Assembly: GCA_014529385.2 (NCBI GenBank)
Contig: CM043943.1
Span: forward strand, 158,058,247 to 158,122,246
Direction of reading: 5' to 3'
Source of the DNA: Adiantum capillus-veneris
Taxonomy: Eukaryota > Streptophyta > Polypodiopsida > Polypodiales > Pteridaceae
DNA: 64,000 nucleotides
The notes under the pieces: generated by a model
Database searches by the model: none
The model's input: only the letters and a program-made list of their open reading frames with translations
Told to the model about the DNA's origin: nothing
Program-made: the position numbers and the translations under genes
Shown here: positions 37,132 through 49,700 of the stretch, one piece after another
How the letters are laid out: the number at the start of each line of letters is the position of its first letter
How positions within the stretch are numbered: the stretch's first letter is position 1

Positions 37132-38232
37132 TCATTTAGGAGGTAGCTCACAAGGGATGTCGTCAATAAAGACATCTTGAAACCCCTTGAGAAAATTGGA
37201 TAGCTCTAAATCCTTGTGAGTATGTATATTTTCTTTTGCTACAACATTAAGTTCATTTTGAGAACCTTTAACAAAAAGCATGTATACGGAAACATAGCTC
37301 TTTATTGACTTATTGAAAGCTTGCGTATGTACAATGGGTATGGTGTTACCCATTTGCTTAGCATCTATGTACATATCTTTTTCCTTGAACCTAAAGTAGA
37401 TTCTCCTTTCAGGGAATTACCTGGCATGCGTGAATGCTGGGTTGGGAAATTAATCGTTTAAATGCAGAAGCCAACGATAGCACTATGACTACGAGATTAG
37501 GTCAGGCCCAAGGATTCCTCCCTTTACCGCGTCCTTTTCTATCTATCAGCTAGCGGGCCTACCACGCTTTGCGCAGCCATGCACATGGAGCCTCAATTTC
37601 CCAATTAAGGGAGTGACTAAAGCTTCTTGCCCCTTGAAAGCACCATCTGCGGGTAGGACATCTCCTATCTAGTAAGCTTGTATGCCTAGTTTGGTGGCCA
37701 ACTCTGTGGATATGAAATTGTGAGTAGAACTAGGGTCAAAGAGAATAAAAGCATCATGTTCTCTTACCTTTCCCCAAGCATGGCATAGAGGAGATCCTTT
37801 GTGGTGAGTTTCCTCGTCTTGGATTTCAACCAAGGTAGCTCTAGGAGGCTCATGGAGGTCATTCTTTTGGGGACAAGCACGGTACGCATGCCCTTGCTCG
37901 CCGCACTTGAAACAGTGGTTATCCTTGCGATAACGCTCAAGCTCTTCAGGAGAGAGTATGTTTTTGCCTTTGTAAACTCCCTTCTCCTTAGCTTTGTTGG
38001 AATTTCCCTTAGGAGACTTTTGGACATTGTCCTTCCCCTTAGGCTCATTGGAACCCTTGTTTTCTGTGGGCTTAGAATTTCTTTTAGCCCCTGTTTGGAA
38101 ATTGATTCGAGAAGCCACCATAGTATGGTGTATAACCGCGGATATGGTGCGTGGCCTTTGGGAGTTGACATACTCCGCCATTTCTTCAGTTAAGCCCGCA
38201 CAAAATTGTTGCTTTTGCTCTCCAAAATCCAA
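37132..38232 (-). pseudogene. Gag C-terminus, zinc knuckle and protease, with a foreign segment
   Basis: 38232-37669 carries the gag C-terminus, the knuckle CFKCGEQGHAYRAC and the protease site FILFDPSSTHNFIS (Ser replaces Gly of the usual DPGS/T). 37374-37132 carries the linker MYIDAKQMGNTIPIV. Between them, 37421-37583 is unrelated sequence that replaces the expected LGAPWFDHM block. Confidence 0.8.
37421..37583. other. Foreign segment of about 160 bp replacing part of the protease/linker
   Basis: In the sister copies this place encodes VQGYVDKE...LGAPWFDHM. Here it is occupied by higher-GC DNA (for example CTAGCGGGCCTACCACGC) with no similarity to them. There is no flanking duplication and the element's own sequence is lost, so it looks like break repair with filler DNA. 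The base composition and words recall organellar DNA, but I cannot identify the source. Confidence 0.6.
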
Positions 38233-38364
38233 CTTTTTGAAGACAGTGGCTTTGAGTTGTAGGTCCCAAAACTTGTCTACATGTTTGTGAATGGATTCGT
38301 AGGGAGAGAGCTTTAGGCTTCGCTATTCGGTGAGTACTTTGTCTTTGGCATCGGTGGCCAAAAA

Positions 38365-39295
38365 CTACTTCATAATGGAAGCTCTTAAAGCTTTCCATGT
38401 TCGTGGAGCTTCACCGTTGGCCCGTAGGCTACTAGACCACCATTGCCTGGTGGACTTTTGAAAATGCATAGCTACATGGCGTAGCTTAGAGGAATTTGTG
38501 AAGCTCTCATCTCCAAACGCCGCATCGAATTGTTGGATAAAGACCAAGACTTTGTCCGTTGCACCAAAGGTTCCATCGTAGGTAAGGAAAGAGATGCTCT
38601 CTTTCCCTCTTTGAACTTCTTGAGCTTGGACGATATCTTCAGAAGATGAAGAATTTGAGGAAGATGGAGAAGAGGGTGACCTCTTTCCCGCCTTTTTCTT
38701 GCCTTGATCTTCTTTGTCCTACACCATCACTTTTATAAGAGGAAGAGGATGAAGAAGATGAAGAAGAGGGTGTCCTCTTTCTGGCCTTTTTCTTCTCTTG
38801 CTTTTTGTCATCCCTCTTTGAATTATGGTGTGGAGAAGTGTGTGATGGTCTTCTCCGTTTTGGAGGTGATGGAGAGCGTTTAGCCCGCCGTCTTCGTGGA
38901 GCCATCTCCGTCGAGGTGGCAGGAGACTCACTTCTTTCTTGTTCCTTCGGTGTAGGCTCTTGAGTTCTCCTTTGAGAAGGAGATGCGTCATCAAGAAGCA
39001 AATTTCTGAGCCCTTCGTATGGATCCTCTTCTTCTTCCTGAATCGGAGAGAGGCCTCTTTTGGGAGTCTCACAAGGAGGCTTCCTAGGTACTCTCTCGTC
39101 ATGGTGGGGAGTTTGGAGAATCCCATGAGCACGAAGCTGCCCTTGCACTTCACTTTGGAGGGATGGATTGCCCATGGCTTGTTGAAGCCTAGAAAGAAGA
39201 TAGTTAACAAGCATAGGGACATCATTAGTAGCCTGCTCATTAGCAAAATCAAAGTTATCAACATTAATTTCACTCTCTTTACTATTGTCAGCCAT
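38365..39295 (-). pseudogene. Gag N-terminal part of second gypsy element
   Basis: The frame opens at 39295 with MADNSKESEINVDNFDFANE and runs 218 codons through RLQQAMGNPSLQSEVQ and an Arg/Ser/Pro linker with a (Ser)n run. A capsid-like piece (38547-38365, MHFQKSTRQWW) follows in another frame. Confidence 0.82.
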
Positions 39296-39670
39296 TTTAA
39301 TTACTTTTAAGTGTACTTTGGCACTTCAAGCCCTAGTTGCTACTCCTTTTTACCCCTTTAGAAAAAGCACTCAAGCTACTATACCCGTGGCTCAAATACC
39401 ATTAATTGCAAGGAATATTTGAGAGGATCGTTCAACACCAAAACAACACCGGCTCCTGCCAAGCTTCTAATAGCTCAATAGTGGTTAGCCCCGTAGGACT
39501 CCACTATTAAGACCATAGCTCTTGACGATGATATCCCGTTATCTGCACGAAGGCAGGCGCACTGCAAGGCTGAAAAATCCCTATTCTACTTACTCATTTG
39601 CAATTAATAATAACAACCATTTAAAGCTAGCTTGAGGGCCTCCCTTCTTGAGCAAGAAAAGAGAAACCTT

Positions 39671-39685
39671 GTGCTCTGATACCAA
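39671..39685 (-). promoter_or_regulatory. Primer-binding site of second gypsy element
   Basis: The minus strand reads TTGGTATCAGAGCAC directly after the LTR end. It is a full match to the initiator-Met tRNA core TGGTATCAGAGC. Confidence 0.92.
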
Positions 39686-40397
39686 TGTAACATTTAATGG
39701 CCTACTAACTTGTGTGTAGCGGAAAATAGCATGAACATAGTGAGCATTTCATTAGAATAGATTCCTAATGAGAATAACAAGAGTGCTTGGATGGAGAGAG
39801 CAACAAAAAGTATAACCACCTATTTAGATAGCATGAACAATACTTCAAAAGAGAGAGAAATTAAGCTATTGACAACAGTTGAGGACCAGATTTACATGGA
39901 GCCGGTCCCCCCTTCAAAAGGCTTTGTATTATGGTTTCTCCCATCAAGAGAGACATTTTACAATACAATTCTTTGTGTTCCTTCAATACTAGCTAGTGAA
40001 ATGAAGATGGAAGCTTCAAGCACTAAGCAAAATACTTATCAAACACAACATCAATTCCCTCACGGTCTCAGACCCAAGACCTCACACACCATCGAAGATG
40101 GTGAGAGCTAGCGGAGTAGTCTTACGAGAAAGATGTACATCTCCTCACATAATCACTCATATTAGCATAGCTTAGCTTAGTAATTAGCATGGTAGAGGAG
40201 ATGAGCATGCATTGAAGCTTGTCTCTTGCTTGGATTTGCATCACAAAGCCAAGAGTTGTTGGTGTAGGCCTCCCTTCTCACAAGCTTGAAGTAGGTGATA
40301 AGCTTTCCATTAAAGATTGAGAAGGAGAGAGAGAGTCTTCTTACTCCACACATGGACTAGTGTGAGTGTGTATGCAATAATGCCTTGAGAAAATCAG

Positions 40398-40450
<53 letters not shown>

Positions 40451-41282
40451 CGACCCCTCTTGCTATTTGCTCATGCTCACACCCTATTGGACCTCTCCAG
40501 GCTTAGCCAATGGAATTTCAAGAGCATAAGTCATAGCCTTCTGACATGTGTCCCCCTTTCCCCTTTTGTGAGAGCTTTAGGTAATTAATTAATGCAACTA
40601 AACTCTCATTGGACCCTTTGTCTCCTGGCGAGTAGGAATCAGGCAAGCCATTGGGCTGCTGAATGCTCATTGGACCCCTTGGGAGACTGTCCAATAGTCT
40701 TTTAGAGAGCTTAATTCCTATTGGTTCTTTTATTAAGTGTTTTTAAATTAATTAAACTAGATTTACTCTAGCCTAATTCTCATTGGTCCACCTCCATGGC
40801 CATGCAATAGGATTTGAGTACACCTTGTGGGCATCTGGGCTAGGGAGCTGACATGTGTCCCTCTTTCCCTTTTTGTAAAGGAAGCTCGTGAGTGTGTGTG
40901 TGTGTTTCTCTCTCATCCCCTACTTCCAGGGCTCGCCCGCTCCTATGTAGGGATTATGAAGACTTTTTTTACACACACTAAGCATGCAATTTTCCTAGTG
41001 TTTGACCTTTGGACTCAACCTTTGAATTTTGGAACCTTAGCATTTTGGAAGTCTTAATGGGCTCAACCTTAGGTTCTTTTAAGCCCATTTTGCACATTGC
41101 TCTTTTGCAAATGACCCCCCCCCCTTTGGATCCCTATTTTCCCTCCTTTGGATCCGTACTGTGGCTGGTCTGCCAGCTTAACCAATATTCTAGCTTTTTC
41201 TCCCCTGGAACTTCCCCATATTAAATGATCAGTTTAACATGAGAAAATCATTTAGGAGAATTAGATATTAGTTATTATGACA
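39686..41282 (-). repeat. 5' LTR of second gypsy element (1597 bp)
   Basis: On the minus strand it runs from TGTCATAATAAC (41282) to CCATTAAATGTTACA (39686). It contains a (CT)n tract at about 40401-40446. It is longer than the truncated 3' copy. Confidence 0.9.
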
Positions 41283-41499
41283 ATTGGCATGAATAAACAA
41301 TGAGGTGAAAAGCCTGGAATTCTGTTCGTTCAATGCTGTGATCTTTTTTTTAATCACTTTGTTATGAACCTTCATTAAGTGAAATTCAATGTGATTCTCA
41401 AGATACCAACATTCAAAGAAACTACATTGCATTAGAAAACAAGCATAAACAAAAAGTCTGTGTGTATAAGAGAAATGTAGCATTATTGTCCTCTCTCTC

Positions 41500-41506
41500 C
41501 TTCTCC

Positions 41507-41555
<49 letters not shown>
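41500..41555. repeat. Poly-C and (CT)n microsatellite
   Basis: A C-run followed by about 20 CT units, within copy A of the segmental duplication. Copy B has a (CT)n(GT)n(GA)n tract at the equivalent place (45130-45180). Confidence 0.9.
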
Positions 41556-41560
<5 letters not shown>

Positions 41561-42489
41561 TTTAGCAAACATGACAATGTCTATGTTTGACCTCTCTTTA
41601 TCTTTGTGCAAGTGTATTGACATAGCTAATCAAGTTTGCTTAATTGTTTCAAGTCCTTAATAATCATTGTGGGGCTCTTTTTGAGTGATTGGTGGTGCCC
41701 TAAGTTGTGCATAATAATAGGAAGGAGTAGGCATCACACTTGTTTTCTCATTAGTGCACACAAGTTTGCTTTTTTAGTGCATGCATGGAGTAACTGCATC
41801 ACTTCGTCTTAAATTGTTAAAGGATTTGGTTGTATGGACATAGCACTAATAGGAAAGAGTAGCCATAGTGTTCCAAGAAAGTAGGCATAAGAGTAGGTGT
41901 GATCGAATTTGCAATGTTGTCAATATGCATTTCTTGAGACCACCAATGTAGTGGTGGGCGAATAGTTTTTGTACCGCTTTAAGCTAGAGTTAACTTCCAA
42001 GCTTCCTCGATTGACAATTTAGTTGGTTAGTGTGACTCTATACTATCGTGGATGCACAACCTTGTTTTGGCATTATTGTTAGTGAATCAGAAGAGAATAG
42101 AGCTTAAGACAAATGCATGGTTTCTTGCATTGCACACTTCTTGGGTTGCATCTTGATTCATTGGATTATGTTAGATTAAGGTTTATGATTACTGGAGTTG
42201 TGGGAAGCTCATAAACCCTCAAAAAATCCTTGTAGTTGAGGGTTTCTCTCGTTAATTAAGGTTACATTAAAGAGGATTATTATAAGCTTGAAAGTAAATA
42301 AGGTTGTATTAGTCAAGTGCATAGGAAATTGTGCACAAAAAACTATCTTTTCACCATTTTTGCACATGTTATTTGTCTTCATCAATACTAAGCTCAATCC
42401 TAAAAAACCTAGTCAGCTTGTTTTCTTGATTTGTACCTTAGTCACTGTAGACGACATATGTGATTATGGAGAGGCGTACCACATGAAGG

Positions 42490-42760
42490 TGTGAGGCTCA
42501 TGGGACCAAACTCAACATTGCCTCTTGGAACTATAATGGGTCTCTGAGACTGAATGTAGGAGCCTTTAAGGACAACTTCACTAGGAGGGACATTGTATTT
42601 TACTTGGAGATGCATCATGCTCTGGAAAGTGTTTGCCACAGTGGGGATATAGATGGGAGTCGCCTAGTAGACATGAGACAAGATCAGAGTGCTGGAGACG
42701 AAGATTTGGTAGAGTGGCCGTACTTTATAGGGAGGAGTGCCTGCCTACATGTACACTCAC
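42490..42760 (+). pseudogene. Possible LINE endonuclease N-terminal fragment
   Basis: The plus strand reads TKLNIASWNYNGSLRLNVG followed by RRDIVFYLEMHH. This resembles the start of the apurinic-type endonuclease of plant LINEs (IASWNxxGL then a DI/E block). It is very short, with no RT nearby, so the call is tentative. It lies in a segment present only in copy B. Confidence 0.3.
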
Positions 42761-43050
42761 TTGTCCTACTTATTACAATGTGATATTGGATAGATTCGAA
42801 CGTCATCACATCAGTTGGAGATTGAGACATGCTGATATTGAGGCACTTCAACTAGGTTGTGCTAGCTGTGTCAAAGAGAGCCAGAGAAAAGCTTCATGAT
42901 GTATGCCATCGTACAACATACTATGAGATACGTGGCCGCTTTCACTGCATCTTTAGAGAGGATTTTGGGCCTCTATCTAGAGTTATAGATACGACGATTA
43001 GAGATGTCTTGGACTCTATCTATTGGAGATTTACCGATATTGAGCAGGGT

Positions 43051-43164
<114 letters not shown>

Positions 43165-45141
43165 TACACAAGGAGACACGCCCAAAGACAGATCACAATG
43201 TTCTTCCATATAGAGATTCAACATGGATGAGACCAGCCAAAGAGGATGGATATATGGCACATCGATAACAGAGGTATACTGAGTAATAGATCTAGGAGGA
43301 TTAGGATAAGGGGATAATCCAATCGATGGAGGAGGTTGTAGCAGAGGATCATATCTATATTGAAGAGACATGAGAGATGCTTTGTGCATATTTTCACCAT
43401 GGAGGACATCAGCGCGATCATGCAACGGCGGGTGATGCAAGCCATCTTTGGATTCTAATACACATATCCACCATTTTGTATCTGTTCTCTTAGATGCACA
43501 CCCATTTTTTGTATATGTACCTCTCAAGCTCTTGATACTCACCTTTAACAACTCTAGTAGTGTTTCTGATTAGTTAGTTTCTTTCTTTATTTTTATCCAT
43601 ACCTTGTATCATATTCACCATGATGTAACTCTCTAGTCTCAATTTCAATATTCATGGGAGTTTGCAATCTTTGTTGCCCTTGAAATTGTAATGATATGAA
43701 CGTGTGCCTCGTGAGGGGACGAGCATGCAGATTTGTAGCACAAGGAGGAATGCACATATTTATTGATAGTACACTCTACATCTAATAGCATAATTATTGT
43801 TTCCAAATACGATGCACCTCTACAAACCGCTCTCACATTGCTGTGGAAGAGAATCAAGCTTTGGTGACTTTATTGTGGAGAGAAAATGTAAGGACATCCA
43901 ATGTGATGACTTTAGCAAGAAAAGCATTGATGGAGAGACCTTCGATGATAAAAGTTTCCAACTAGCAAATTTCATAGCGTTCCTTCTGTCCAAAATTTTG
44001 ATAAAATCATTTCTTTATACATATGGAGTTACTTAGGGATTAGTTGTTCAATGAGTCTTCATCTTTTTGGAGGTAGATTAGTCCCTTTTTCAACGTTTTA
44101 TAATGTAATGTGGAAATTTCACCACATAACTAGGTAAATGAAACTATAAATGCTCCACATTGTGTTCGGTTCAATTAATTAACTAGAGTGGTTATGGACG
44201 TCAATAAATTTGTTCAAGTTTTTACCGAATCTTAGAGGAAATGTCTGTGATTTTGCAATGTAAGAAAATTCCTACTTGCTATTTTCCTGCAGTGTGCAAC
44301 TTGAAATTACATAAAGACATTTTGCAATGGACCGCCGGCCCGGTGGGGGGGCCGGCGGTCCCCTGCCCCCAATCGTACCTAGCTAGGTATGCAGTGCCTC
44401 TAGAGCAGAAGCTCATGATGTTATGCATTGTATGAAAAACAGTGAAAAAGGCTCCCTTTTCCTACATGAGAAAATTTCTAAATCTTCTTGTGTATATAAC
44501 GAGTGTCTTAAAGATGTGTGTGTTCTATTAGGTTTCAATTCACATAATAATATTATACAAATCTTGTACGAGTTGATGCTTTTGGCTTCTAAATAGCCTG
44601 TGTCTCGTAATTTTTACGGCTTATACAAACACATGAAACTAGCTTAATATATAATTTATGACTCAAAATCAAACACTCAGATGTTTTATATCTTTAATAT
44701 AGTAGACACTTATTGAAGAGAGTGCACTTACTTGGGAAGAAAGATGCTAGTTGAACATATTTCAAAAAAAAAAAGTACACCTTCTAGAAGCTACATTGAA
44801 AAGCATGAAATAGCTAAGCTGTTTATACTTTAATTTTCTTTTAAAACAAACTCAGTGCATAGACTAATTGAGTGCGGTAAGAAGTATGGTGAAGAATTGG
44901 TACATCTCTCTCCAAAATGTATAATTGTCTACTCCATCTTGCCAAATAGGCATGTTCTTGTTGGTTCAATGCTATGATCTTTGTTTTGAAACTTCATTTA
45001 GTGAAATTCAATGTGGGACTCCTAAGACCAACATTCAAAGAAACCACATTGCATTAGGAAAAAAAACATAAACAAAAAGTTAGTGTGTATAAGATGATTA
45101 AAGCATTATTGTCTCCTCCTCATAATTTCCTCTCTCTCTTT

Positions 45142-45180
<39 letters not shown>

Positions 45181-45739
45181 TGATATTACTTGAACAAACA
45201 TGAGAATGTCTGTGTGTGCCCTCTCTGTTTTCTTTGTGCAAGTGTATTTGATGTAACTAATCAAGTTTGCTTAAATGTTTTAAGTCCTTAATCATTGTGG
45301 GGTTCTTTTTGAGTGATTGGTGGTGCCCTAGGTTGTGCGTAATAATAGGAAGGAGTAGGCATCACACTTGTTTTCTCATTAGTGCACATAGTTTGATTTT
45401 TTGTCCATGCATTAGTAGCTTCATCACTTCATCTTGCATTGCTAAAGAAACATTGAGCATTTTATTGTTTGAGCATAGTGCAAGTACGAAAGAGTAGGCA
45501 TATTGTTCCAAGCAAGTAGGCCCAAAAGTAAGTGCAATTGAGCTTGCAATGTTTGTCGATTTTTATATTTCTTAAGAGCACCAATGTAGTGGTGTGTGTA
45601 AACAGTTTTTGTAGAGTTAACTTGCAAGCTCATTGAATTGACAATCTACTCTATACTACCTACTGGGTCTACTCTACTGGCACTTTCATTAATTAATTAA
45701 GGCTCGAGATTCTTTCGGGACTAAAACTTAACTCATTTT

Positions 45740-45937
45740 GACACTGAGATCTAACGCAAAGGCAATGCATGCGCGCCATTCCCCTTCGAGCTTGCACCCT
45801 CTGCCCCCCCTTCCTTCACTTGGGGCTGCCCACCTGTTGCATCCTCCCAACACACACGCACATGCACACACTCACACAAACACACTGCACCATCTCAACC
45901 CCATGCCCGCACATACCTACAGATTTCCGGCTCAAAG

Positions 45938-45988
<51 letters not shown>

Positions 45989-46570
45989 CCTGCGCATTGC
46001 GCTTTGCAGTGTGACTCTCCTTCCCCTCCTTGACTTGCCCAATCCTCACCCCCCCCCCCCCCCCCCCCCCCCTCTCTGTGCACCCGCCATGCAATTGCAG
46101 GACAAAACGACACCTACAACTCCGTCTCTCACGGACGGGCAACTGCTCCTCTCTGTATCATAGCATCTTGATCCCTTCCTTTCACCATGCCTCACGACGC
46201 GATACATCATCTGGACAGCAACTTGGAGGTCCTGCGCACGGAGCAAGGCTGTCCTCTCTCTGTCGTGTCCACTTGCAATTAGCAGGGCCGTTCCCATTAC
46301 CTGCTCCACTGCATTGCGATGAATGTTTCTTATGCTCGTCCTATTGTCGCGACAGGAGCTCAGTTTTTGAGCGTCGCTGCGCTCACGCACCGCATCACTC
46401 TCTCACAGGAAATCTTTGCAGAGAAAGAGAGGTGGGATTGGGTATCTACATATAGAGAGAGAATGAGAGACGCGCCACGTGCCGTTTCCCCTCTTTTTTC
46501 CTCCAAAGGCAAAACAAGCATCTCCAGAGATTCCTATAAAAAGAAATCCCAAAATGATTATAGGGACATA
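45740..46570. other. GC-rich segment present only in duplication copy B
   Basis: Copy A runs straight from its equivalent of 45660 to that of 46575. Copy B carries about 0.9 kb with a (CA)n tract (about 45942-45987), a C-run (46049-46072) and a higher-GC body. Frames on both strands are composition-driven. It could be an insertion in B or a deletion in A; no clear flanking duplication was found. Confidence 0.55.
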
Positions 46571-46930
46571 CTACCTTGGCTGCACAACCTTTTTTGGCAT
46601 TGCCTAGGGGGGAATGAAAAGAGAACAAAGCTTAAGACAATGCATGGTTACTTGCATTGCACATTCTTGGGTTGCATCTTGATTCATTGAATTTTGTTAG
46701 ATTAAGGTTTATGATTTATGGAGTTGTGGGAGGCTCAAAAACCCTCGAAGCCCCTTGTGTTTGAGATTCTCTCTGTAAATTACGATTGGGTTAGAGGATT
46801 AGTAGAAGTTTGAAAGTAAATAAGATTTACATTGATTAAGTACATCGGAAATCATGTACAAAAAAAACTGTCTTTTCACCTTTTTGCATAGTATGTTGTC
46901 TTCATCAATCAACACTAAGCTTAGTTTTAA

Positions 46931-48216
46931 AGAGAAATTTTTACACCAAAAGTAGGATAAGTGCACCTAAATCAACTTTATTGCTCAAATAGTTTGGAAC
47001 CACTCATATTTTTTTGAACCCTCGTATCATTTTGGGCAGCAGAGGAAAGTGGGCCAATGTGGTCTTTAGACCTCTGGAGAAACTTAGGTATGCTTAAAGT
47101 CCCATTTGAACTACAATGGTACCAAAAAACTTTGAGCAATATTGAGGTCCAAATTCAAGTTTTTCCAGTGAAGTGGTACATTGAGGCCTTTAAGGTGCCC
47201 AACCTTGGAAATTCTTGCCAAAACATTTGGCGTACATAACAAAATCCGACCTCAAATTGTTTTGAGCTTCTAATTTTTTGGAAGAACTTTTGCTTTGTTG
47301 ACCCTTTTCGGCTCTTCTCTCAAGGCTTATGACCTATTGGTGGTGAAACTTACATGACTTGTGTACAAAATAATATGAGCCACTACTCGTGCATAAACTG
47401 ATTTAAGCACTTATCTGCAACCCAAAATGATCTGAGTCACAACAAAGTCATTTGACCTCTGTCCAAAGACTGCAACCAGTATATATTGAGAGCTCAAAGT
47501 ATACATCTGTCCACTTGTATCCACAACATCAAAAAATTTATTCAAAAAAACCTATAAAAACACTAAAAATCCTAGAAAGAATCACAAAATTAAGGCCAAA
47601 GATTAGGGAAAGAAGGGACCCTCATAGCACTCATGTAGTTAAAGGTAAGGTCCGATATCACACTGGCTTCAAGATCTAATGTACCACCTTGAGCCTCAAC
47701 TCATAGTGGTTGGAAGGGCCTTCAAATGACCCCTTGAGAAACCTTCTTAAGGAATAAATTGAGATTGATTTTGAGGAAACCACATCGTGCGACATAATTT
47801 TCGTGGATACTACTGTTGAGACTCCGGACGACACCAATGATTTTGGTGCAGATATTTGGCGGTAGTAGACGATAAAGAAACCACCTAATTGAGCACAAGA
47901 AAGGCACCTTAGTTTTCAAGACTCATTTTCTCAAAGCCATGGCACCATGGAACAAAAAACCCATAAGGATCCTCCTTATCAAAGTGAACCTCCACCAAGG
48001 AGAACCGCTCTTTTTGTCTAACCAGATGAGGCCTATAAACCAAGGCCAATACCATCAGTCCCTATGTAGGAGCTAGGATTGTTTAGTTATCCCATTGGTC
48101 AGGTTCCAACTCACAAAGAGCATAAACAAGGGCTTGACTCTCAACCCAATGCCACCTCCTCCACCTTCATCCCTTTGACCAACCTTGATTGCAGAGATCT
48201 CAATGAGGAGGGTATA
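46931..48216. other. Noncoding DNA, possible gag-like remnant near 47940-48180
   Basis: No intact gene. Around 47960-48200 one frame reads a Pro-rich string with stops (PPYQSEPPPRRTALF, then YPIGQVPTHKE) that recalls a retroelement gag N-terminus. The resemblance is too weak to classify. Confidence 0.35.
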
Positions 48217-48522
48217 TGTTGAATACCTATATTCCATTTTGTACGAGGACAAGCTGGGTTGGGTCTATAAGACACACAATTGTAAATGTGATTATTTGCC
48301 TGAATGCAACTCATTTTTGTGAGGGCGCATGTGCGCAGATGCGTGCGTGTGGGGAAGAGGAGAAGCACAAGAGTGTGGGTGGAGCAACCTCAGGAAATAG
48401 TGTAAGTGAAGAGCTTCTTATTCATATGTATATAATGAATAAGGGTACGTACACACGGTGGGCGAGCGGCCGGACATCAAACGTTGGGCCCTGGGCAAAG
48501 GGTCAACGCCTTTACCCCAACA
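48217..48522 (-). mobile_element. Candidate copia-type LTR remnant (306 bp)
   Basis: On the minus strand it begins TGTTGGGGTAAAGG and ends TATTCAACA, giving a TGTTG/CAACA inverted match. A copia-like polypurine tract (minus strand AAGTGGGAGTT, about 48523-48533) stands just before it. There is no matching second LTR and no flanking duplication, so it would be the 3' end of a deleted element. Confidence 0.5.
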
Positions 48523-48533
48523 AACTCCCACTT

Positions 48534-49010
48534 AAAGGTGATGCGCCAATAAGTGAGTCCTTTTAGCTAAACTACTAGTATGTACAAGAAACTACATACA
48601 AGTGCACAGAAGGGTAGTAAGTAGCATACCTCTTCACTGTGGGTAGAGTTCTATGTCGCTGAAGCACTGCAGAACAAGAGTAAGAGAAGGAGGATACGCG
48701 AGAGTAAGAGGTGATGGAGTTTTCTTACCGCGTAGCGTCGATGGGGGTAGAGTTAATTAGAATGATGCGCAGTAGAGGACGCGAAAAGAGGCAGAATAGT
48801 TGAAACTTGAGATGTTTGGCGGGGGTAATGCCTCAACTTAGAATGCTTACCTCGGGGAGGGTGACAACTTCACTTATGCACGAGATTGCGGTTGGTAAAT
48901 CGTACTGCATGGGAATCTGAGACCATTTAATACTAGTTGTCCTTGAGAGCGCAGCCCACGTGCCTTTTTGAGTGACCGTTAAGGGTCAGATAGACGCCAA
49001 TCGCCCTTGC
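48534..49010. other. Noncoding DNA
   Basis: No gene recognised. On the minus strand, where a copia RNase H would be expected next to the polypurine tract, I could not find one. Confidence 0.45.
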
Positions 49011-49277
49011 AGTCGCCATCTCCATCTCCATCTCACACCTTCTGCCTGGCTAGCTCTCGTGCCTTTGCCTTTTCTGCGCCCTTCCCCTTGGCCAGCTCTC
49101 GTGATCCTGCGTTTAGAGTCAGACGCCGATCGCCCTTGCATTCGCCATCGCCTTTGCCTTTTCTGCGCCCTTCCCCTTGGCCAACTCTCGTGATCCTGCG
49201 TTTAGAGTCAGACGCCGATTGCCCTTGCATTCGCCATCGCCTTTGCATTTTTTGCGCTCTTCCCCTTGCCCAGCTCT
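49011..49277 (+). repeat. 89-bp minisatellite, about three units
   Basis: Units start at about 49011, 49100 and 49189; CGTGATCCTGCGTT recurs at exactly 89 bp and ends at 49278. Later units share CAGACGCCGAT.GCCCTTGCA and CTTCCCCTTG. The first unit is more diverged. Confidence 0.92.
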
Positions 49278-49501
49278 CATGATCCTGCGTTGAGTGACCT
49301 CCACTGGGTCGAGTCCTTTGCTGCCGCGTCGCCATCGCCCCCCTATTGGTTCTTGCTGTCGGTGGCCTGCGACATCACCATCCAACTCGGCGCCATTGGA
49401 TATTGCAGAGACAGGTTCTTTCTCCCTGCCTCTCCCCTTCCTGTGTGTTGTTAACTGTGTGCGCACCGAAGCCACTGCGTTAGGGTAAAAACGCATGCAT
49501 G

Positions 49502-49620
49502 GTTGGAATAATTACTCATTATGTGACCGTATCGCATTCATTGTTGGAATAATTACTCCTTATGTGGTGACCGTATCGCATTCATGGTTGGAATAATTAC
49601 TCCTTATGTGACCGTGCCTG
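49502..49620 (+). repeat. 41-44 bp tandem repeat, three units
   Basis: GTTGGAATAATTACTC starts at 49502, 49543 and 49587, each followed by TTATGTG and GACCGT. It lies 80 bp before the repeat-bearing gene. Confidence 0.92.
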
Positions 49621-49700
49621 AGTTTGGGCATAGTAGTGAGTAGGCCTATAAATCTATCACTGATAACATAATATGCTCTGTTCTTATCCACCTGTTCCGA

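Larger units (their letters stand above)
32200..41282 (-). mobile_element. Second Ty3/gypsy chromovirus-like element, minus strand
   Basis: The 5' LTR (39686-41282) and the 3' LTR (about 32200-33681) are clearly alike, and both begin TGTCATAATAAC on the minus strand. Internal order on the minus strand is primer-binding site, gag, protease, RT, RNase H, integrase, chromodomain-like tail, polypurine tract. It belongs to the same family as 9069-23582. The outer end of the 3' LTR has lost about 70 bp and merges into a (GT)n tract at 32181-32199, so the target duplication cannot be checked. The coding region is interrupted by a 322-bp insertion and a foreign segment. Confidence 0.92.
30885..42400. 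repeat. Segmental duplication, copy A (carries a gypsy insertion)
   Basis: Without the retroelement (about 32200-41282) this unit is about 2.4 kb. It aligns in blocks and in the same orientation with copy B: 30885-30950 with 42400-42460, 31180-31480 with 43665-44010, 31790-31930 with 44085-44240, 41300-41790 with 44955-45420, and 42055-42400 with 46575-46930. Shared words include GCCTCGTGAGGGG, TACGATGCACCTCTACAAA, GGTTATGGA.GTCAATAAATT and GATTGGTGGTGCCCTA. The function of the unit is unknown. Confidence 0.85.

Noticed and set aside
45738-46455. Overlapping frames of 108-141 codons on both strands
   Set aside because: Made of (CA)n and poly-C translations (His-Thr and Pro runs).
49011-49277. 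CRISPR-like array
   Set aside because: The 89-bp units are directly adjacent without unique spacers, in eukaryotic DNA.
49007-49496. Frames of 91-125 codons across the 89-bp array
   Set aside because: The 89-bp period is not a multiple of three, so frames rotate between units; no sign of coding selection.
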